Of a stretch of 10,197 nucleotides of DNA, positions 6,496-10,197 are shown in pieces. Under the pieces are notes generated by a model. It worked only from the letters and a program-made list of their open reading frames with translations, was not told where the DNA came from and searched no databases. The translations under genes were made by a program, and so were the position numbers. Source of the DNA: Candidatus Acidianus copahuensis. GTDB lineage: Archaea; Thermoproteota; Thermoprotei_A; Sulfolobales; Sulfolobaceae. Numbering within the stretch: position 1 is the stretch's first letter; every line of letters starts with the position of its first letter. The DNA lies in contig NZ_JFZT01000027.1 in the NCBI RefSeq assembly GCF_000632495.1, forward strand, positions 1 through 10,197, written 5' to 3'.

Positions 6496-7495
6496 CATTC
6501 TATACTTTGGACAATTTTATATAGATTAAAATATTATCAGAATTTAAGATTAGGTATTTTATACTTTTTGTTAACCCGACCTTAAAGGATTTGTTCTGTC
6601 GTTAATGCATGTTGATCGAATATATACCAAATACATGCAGCTCACTTTCTAGGACAATTGTAATATTAACGGTGATGTCATTACGAGATCTCTCGAATTA
6701 GAACGTTCTTCTCGAGGAGTCCCTTTTATCTTCACTAAAGCTGGAAAAACTTAAGTCTTATAAATTCAAATAATGTATATCTTACAATTTCTTTTTATAG
6801 TTAAAACTCATTGAACTCTAGATTAGTTATTGATTCTTTCCTTAAACCTTTACGCTAGTTAAATTATATTTAGTATAGATGGATTTTATTAATAAAAATA
6901 ATATTTGCTAAAGAAAATTATTAGATACTAGAAGAAATTTCAAAAATCTTTCGGAATAGAGGTTAAGTAGTGAAAGATTCAACTCTAGACTGGGAATGAT
7001 ATTTCTCTTGTTCAAGTATTCTCTTCGTATCGTTAAGAGTTCAGTTGTAGCTTGCAAAGTGAAGGGTACCGTAGTCATGTAACAGTGAACTTAACATAGA
7101 CTCTAAGCTTATATCTGCCACACCATTCGAGGTTTAAAAGGTCTCATAAGTGGAACTTATAGTTAGATCCAGTCTTGTAGATTAATGAAAGCTCGACTGA
7201 AAGGTCGTAGTAGTTCACTGGCTCGCTTAAATGATATAAAAATCGCTCATGTGGAATTTCACTTCTCCTTAACCTTAGAGTAGTTAAGATCATCATTAAT
7301 CTTCTCTAATTCCAATATTTTTCATAATTCGTCTTAGAGGCTGTGATATTTAAGCAATTCATTTTAAACCTATAAAAATGGACATCTATTTGAAAGTATT
7401 TTCTTAAATAAAGTTCGTTACTAGAATAAAACTTCTTATTCTTATGTATAATCAATCGATAATTTTTCATATAGTTTACTAGAAATATTCATATC
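6496..7495. other. One-kilobase stretch without an intact gene
   Basis: No frame longer than about 50 codons survives on either strand. The first 80 bp contain T-rich runs (such as TTTTATACTTTTTG near 6557-6570) that could end the agmatinase transcript. Around 6605-6754 both strands have short open runs (plus strand: INGDVITRSLELERSSRG; minus strand: NDITVNITIVLESELHVFG), so a small decayed gene is possible but its strand is undecided. The 6960-7332 part holds a better minus-strand remnant, listed separately. I see no tRNA, CRISPR repeat or insertion-sequence ends. Confidence 0.5.
6963..7332 (-). pseudogene. Decayed minus-strand gene, unrecognised
   Basis: Three coding-like runs follow one another on the minus strand, joined by frameshifts and stops: KILELEKINDDLNYSKVKEK; then a 50-codon run from the ATG at 7296 to TGA at 7144-7146, continuing in frame for 22 codons (including LLNLEWCGRYKLRVYVKFT) to TGA at 7075; then, shifted by one base, DYGTLHFASYN, a stop, and TLNDTKRILEQEKYHSQS to TAA at 6963. 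A TTAAATATC sequence lies upstream on that strand. The mixed, charged composition looks more like former protein than random AT-rich DNA. I do not recognise a family. Confidence 0.35.
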
Positions 7496-7504
7496 TTTTT
7501 TAAG
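7496..7504 (+). promoter_or_regulatory. TATA box of the NCS1 permease
   Basis: TTTTTTAAG lies 32 to 24 bp before the ATG at 7528, matching archaeal promoter placement for a leaderless mRNA. The promoter therefore still looks intact even though the gene contains stops. Confidence 0.5.
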
Positions 7505-7527
7505 TGTATGGAGAATGGTAATAGCTT

Positions 7528-8988
7528 ATGAAGGAAAAATACGATAGTTATCTATGGAATCCTGAAATCTCTCCTGTAAAAACAGAACTGAAAAGGTGAG
7601 GTTCCAAAGATTTTTCAGCCCTATGGATAACCATGAGCATAGGCGTTCTAACGTGGGAGTATCCATGGTTTGGGATCTTCTCTGGCATACCTTGGTTATT
7701 TTCAATTTTTTTAGTTTTCCTCGGAAATGCAATTACCTTGATACCAATGATAATTCAATCTCATGCAGGAGTAAAGTATGGTCTAGCCGAGCCTCAAGTA
7801 ACTAGATCACGGTGGGGTATATGGGGAGCTCAAGTACCTTCAATAGTAAGGGCAATAATAGGAACTGGATGGTGGGGAATAAATGCATTCATAATAACTG
7901 AGATTGTCGTTGGTTTGTATCTTTCCTATAGCGGTAAGTTACTTCCCACTATAAGTCCTTTACTCAAGTCTGGTACTGCCAACTCATTCACAATATCACT
8001 TGCTATGCCAGGTCTCTTTTGGACAACTTTCTTTATCTTAATATTTCTAGAGCTCCTTCTTCTTCATTTCTCTCCGATACTAAAAGGTCAAGAACCTTTA
8101 AGGAAAATGGCTAGGATAACTGCACCGCTAGTTATTTTATCATTAATAGGTATATTCCTAGCAGAAGGATTAAGGTCAGGATAGAATCTATCAGGAATTG
8201 GAAGTTTTAGTGCAAGTAAGGCAAGTATTTTAGAGGAGACCGTCTTCTTAGCCGGTAACATGTCAAGTTGGCTCACTATGGCTATATCAATGCCAGACCT
8301 AACTAGATTTGCTGCAAACCAGAGATCGAAGATAATCGGCCAGCTAGTTCTCCCGTTTGGATATCTATCGATCGGATTTCTAGGAGTTATGGGAAGCGTT
8401 ATGGGTATTCATCTGGCTAATGCGGTGGTAATTGATCCTGTGCTGCTGACTTTGATAACGCAATCTCCAATATTATCAACCCTTTTGCTATTGCCTCTTC
8501 TTATTGAGACGTTCGCGGTAAATACTTTAGTAAATCTTTTACCCCCTGGTTATGACATAAGCAACCTCTATCCTAAACGGATTACCTGGTTTAAGGGAGT
8601 TATGATCGCTATAATAGTAGGATTAGCGATTGGAGCTTGGAGCTTTCTTGGAAGCGCATATGGTTTTATGGTAAATTGGCTGGAAACTTATGGTGTAGCT
8701 TTAGGAGCTATAGTAGCGGTAAATACAGCAGATTATGCAATAGTAAAGAGGTTTAACCTAGACATAGATTCTCTCTTTATGTCTAACGGAAAGTATAGAT
8801 TTCTCAAGGGTTTTAATCCTTTAGCTTTTATATCGTTTGGCGTGGCGATAGCTATAGTTTATCCCCCATTACTCGGTTGGGTAGACATTCCCTTGCTATC
8901 CGCTCTGGATCCAATGGCTTCATTTATTATTTCGTTTTGTTTGTACCTTTTGTTAACAAGGTGGTTAAAATCATATTCAGGAATTTGA
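7528..8988 (+). pseudogene. NCS1-family nucleobase/hydantoin/allantoin permease interrupted by two in-frame stops
   Basis: From the ATG at 7528 a single frame of 486 codons runs to TGA at 8986, broken only by TGA at 7597-7599 (codon 24) and TAG at 8182-8184 (codon 219); there is no frameshift. Each piece fits NCS1 transporters: LWNPEISPVKTELKR before the first stop, SKDFSALWI after it, then FLGNAITLIPM, GVKYGL, RSRWGIWGAQVPSIVRAI, GTGWWGINA, and after the second stop MPDLTRFA, NLLPPGYDISNLYPKRITW and NTADYAIVKR. About a dozen hydrophobic segments and the total length are normal for the family. The first stop replaces the tryptophan of the conserved R-x-W motif, a single TGG-to-TGA change. NCS1 proteins import cytosine, uracil, allantoin, hydantoins or related rings, which suits the surrounding enzymes. 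The likely reading is a recent pseudogene; stop readthrough or sequencing error cannot be excluded. Confidence 0.85.
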
Positions 8989-9056
8989 GGACAATTGAAG
9001 GAAAACAGACAAGTTTGGAATAAGTATAAAGAAGGGAAATAGGGTTTCTTGTTATA

Positions 9057-9143
9057 ACGCTAAAAGTCCTACTGATCCCTTGGAAGAACCCTTATACCTC
9101 GAAAATTAGTTACATCTGGGGACAAAATACTTCAGTAAAATGA
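9057..9143 (+). pseudogene. Possible Asp/Glu/hydantoin racemase N-terminal remnant
   Basis: In frame with ACG at 9057 and ending in TGA at 9141 is LKVLLIPWKNPYTSKISYI. Hydantoin racemases begin with a strand and loop of the form M-K-I-L-V-I-N-P-N-T-S; here the same order appears with three extra residues (PWK) before N-P. The match is short and there is no start codon, so it may be chance, but a racemase is a common partner of hydantoinases. Confidence 0.2.
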
Positions 9144-9150
9144 TATTATA

Positions 9151-9166
9151 GAGAAAGAAAAATTTT
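9151..9166 (-). terminator. Possible U-rich terminator of the creatininase-family gene
   Basis: About 20-35 bp past the minus-strand stop codon at 9187, the minus strand reads as a pyrimidine tract containing TTTTTCTTTCTC, the kind of U-rich tract at which archaeal transcription ends. On the plus strand, a T6 run at 9180-9185 could serve the permease transcript. Confidence 0.35.
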
Positions 9167-9186
9167 GTAATGTAGGGAGTTTTTTC

Positions 9187-9873
9187 TTAAGAGATGATTT
9201 TTTTCAATAATTCTTCAACCTTGTTTACCACCTCAATAAGGGACATTATTCCTTTCTCCGCGTCAACTACAATACCGTTTCCAATTACTCCATACTGATT
9301 AGCTTCTTTAACAGTTAAAGTTGAGAAAACTCCTTCTTTATAGCTAAAGTCCTTAATCTCATCAATTTTTTCATCCTTTACCAGATCTTTATCTATTGCT
9401 TTTATCCTTGAGGTCTCAACAGAACCAGCGTGTAAATCTGGTCCTGGTAATCCAAGTTCTTCATCTGAATTAATATTGAATACGTAAACCTTGAATGATG
9501 AACTCGTGAAGTTAATCTGCCTTGCCACAATATCTAGTACACTTCTATTACCACCATGTCCATTGATTATTATTATTGATTTTATTCCTGAATCTTTAGT
9601 TGCGTTAAGTAAATCCACTAAGTAGTTTATCATTGTAACGTAAGAAATACCAACGTATGGAAAACCGTTGTGCTCAAGGGAGCAACCGTAATAGATCGTC
9701 GGAAAGAGTAGGACTTCTTTCTCGTTTCTTCTTTCGACTTGTCTTGCTACCCATTCAGCTATTAAAGAGTCCGTACCCATTGGTAAATGGGGACCGTGCT
9801 GTTCTACGCTTCCAATAGGAATTATCCCAACCTTACCAGGTACTTCTTCCCTTGTTACCTTCAAGATCTCCAT
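9187..9873 (-). CDS. Creatininase-family amidohydrolase
   Basis: This 228-residue protein carries the creatininase fold signatures: PIGSVEQHGPHLPMGTDS with metal ligands E24, H26 and D35; YGCSLEHNGFPYVGIS (62-77); INGHGGN with H106; and PDLHAGSVETS with H148 and E153. It therefore keeps a full two-metal site of the NGHGGN type. That subtype includes archaeal ArfB, which removes formyl from a riboflavin/F420 precursor, and MftE-like peptidases, whereas true creatinine amidohydrolases have NGHxEN. ArfB-like formamide hydrolysis is thus a strong alternative to creatinine chemistry. The start at 9873 is supported by a TATA box at about -30 and by length. It stands alone, convergent to the permease. 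The family is certain; the substrate is not. Confidence 0.88.
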   Translation of the reverse strand: MEILKVTREEVPGKVGIIPIGSVEQHGPHLPMGTDSLIAEWVARQVERRNEKEVLLFPTIYYGCSLEHNGFPYVGISYVTMINYLVDLLNATKDSGIKSIIIINGHGGNRSVLDIVARQINFTSSSFKVYVFNINSDEELGLPGPDLHAGSVETSRIKAIDKDLVKDEKIDEIKDFSYKEGVFSTLTVKEANQYGVIGNGIVVDAEKGIMSLIEVVNKVEELLKKIIS

Positions 9874-9898
9874 GATAGAAAGTGTATTGTTATTTTTT

Positions 9899-9906
9899 AT
9901 TTAAAA
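9899..9906 (-). promoter_or_regulatory. TATA box of the creatininase-family gene
   Basis: On the minus strand TTTTAAAT lies 33 to 26 bp upstream of the ATG at 9873, followed by an A-rich tract, as expected for a leaderless crenarchaeal transcript. Confidence 0.6.
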
Positions 9907-9924
9907 CTGCTTACTTTAACTTTC

Positions 9925-10197
9925 CTAGGGTTTAGAATTCTGTAGATCCATTATGTCCTTATAACACTTAACGATCTCAAACGTATTAGGCTAAGTTCCT
10001 GGCACATCTGGATCCAGTATTTTATTGATATAAATAGAGTGAACGTCGATTTTGAATGACTCCTTTTAACATTTCTATCAAGTTAACGTTTCGTCTATCA
10101 GCCTCATTGTTGCACCTATCCATGTCTCATCTTGTAAGTTTAACTATCTAGCCTTGGATGAATGATCCTGTAGAGTTTTACCCATTTACCTTGAAGA
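9925..10197 (-). pseudogene. Decayed minus-strand reading frame running off the right edge
   Basis: One minus-strand frame gives protein-like runs between stops at 10188, 10146, 10080, 10077, 10068, 9993 and 9927: LNLQDETWIGATMRLIDETL, FKIDVHSIYINKILDPDVPG followed by T, and PNTFEIVKCYKDIMDLQNSK. The absence of frameshift over 270 bp and the balanced composition suggest a gene killed by point mutations. The TWIGAT segment and the later PNTFEIV remind me faintly of metallo-beta-lactamase-fold proteins, but this is a guess. The gene would start right of the window. Confidence 0.4.

Noticed and set aside
6671..6680. GTGATG resembling a C box of a C/D guide RNA
   Set aside because: No matching D box (CTGA) at suitable spacing and no C'/D' pair.
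6496..7527. Insertion sequence or CRISPR array as the cause of the 1-kb gap
   Set aside because: I found no regular repeats, terminal inverted repeats or transposase motifs.
7526..7805. Frames on both strands near the start of the permease (minus 7526-7732, plus 7596-7805)
   Set aside because: The permease frame accounts for this stretch with conserved NCS1 motifs; the alternatives have no recognisable content.
8182..8184. TAG read as pyrrolysine in the permease
   Set aside because: The same frame also contains a TGA, the organism does not look like a pyrrolysine user, and no reason exists for that residue in a permease.
8088..8276. Minus-strand frame of 62 codons opposite the second stop of the permease
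   Set aside because: Shadow of the permease frame, which continues in register on both sides.

Overview
The window is AT-rich DNA that looks like a thermoacidophilic crenarchaeon of the Sulfolobales. Arginine is mostly AGA/AGG and isoleucine often ATA. The free-standing genes have TATA boxes about 25-30 bp upstream of their start codons, as expected for leaderless mRNAs, and one internal operon gene has an archaeal GGTGAG ribosome-binding site. This placement is inferred from sequence style; I recognise no single marker gene.

Layout. 2-604 (+): 3' part of a class I glutamine amidotransferase that starts just left of the window. 591-1820 (-): a hydantoinase/dihydropyrimidinase-type cyclic amidohydrolase, overlapping the first gene tail to tail. 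1821-1976: a divergent control region. 1977-3911 (+): an orphan, unusually short molybdopterin-binding subunit of the xanthine dehydrogenase/aldehyde oxidase family. 3889-5025 (+): a cytosine-deaminase (CodA)-like amidohydrolase, overlapping the previous gene and so in the same operon, with changed catalytic residues. 5026-5580: two gene remnants, one possibly RraA-like and one a clear class III aminotransferase C-terminus. 5581-6495 (+): an agmatinase/guanidino-acid hydrolase with its own promoter. 6496-7495: about 1 kb without an intact gene, holding a decayed minus-strand gene. 7528-8988 (+): an NCS1 nucleobase/hydantoin permease in one continuous frame, broken by an in-frame TGA and an in-frame TAG. 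8989-9186: a short spacer, perhaps with a racemase remnant. 9187-9873 (-): a creatininase-family amidohydrolase. 9874-10197: its promoter and another decayed minus-strand frame running off the right edge.

The intact genes share a theme: hydrolysis of C-N bonds in small nitrogen heterocycles and guanidino compounds. The set comprises a cyclic amidase, an aminohydrolase, a Mo hydroxylase, an ureohydrolase, a creatininase-fold amidase and a nucleobase-type permease. This suggests a nitrogen-salvage or ring-degradation island. Several parts look decayed (permease, aminotransferase, possibly a racemase), so the island may be an eroding pathway whose remaining enzymes have been kept or repurposed. 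The most notable observations are the altered active site of the CodA-like enzyme, its operon pairing with a partnerless Mo subunit, and the permease frame interrupted only by two stop codons.
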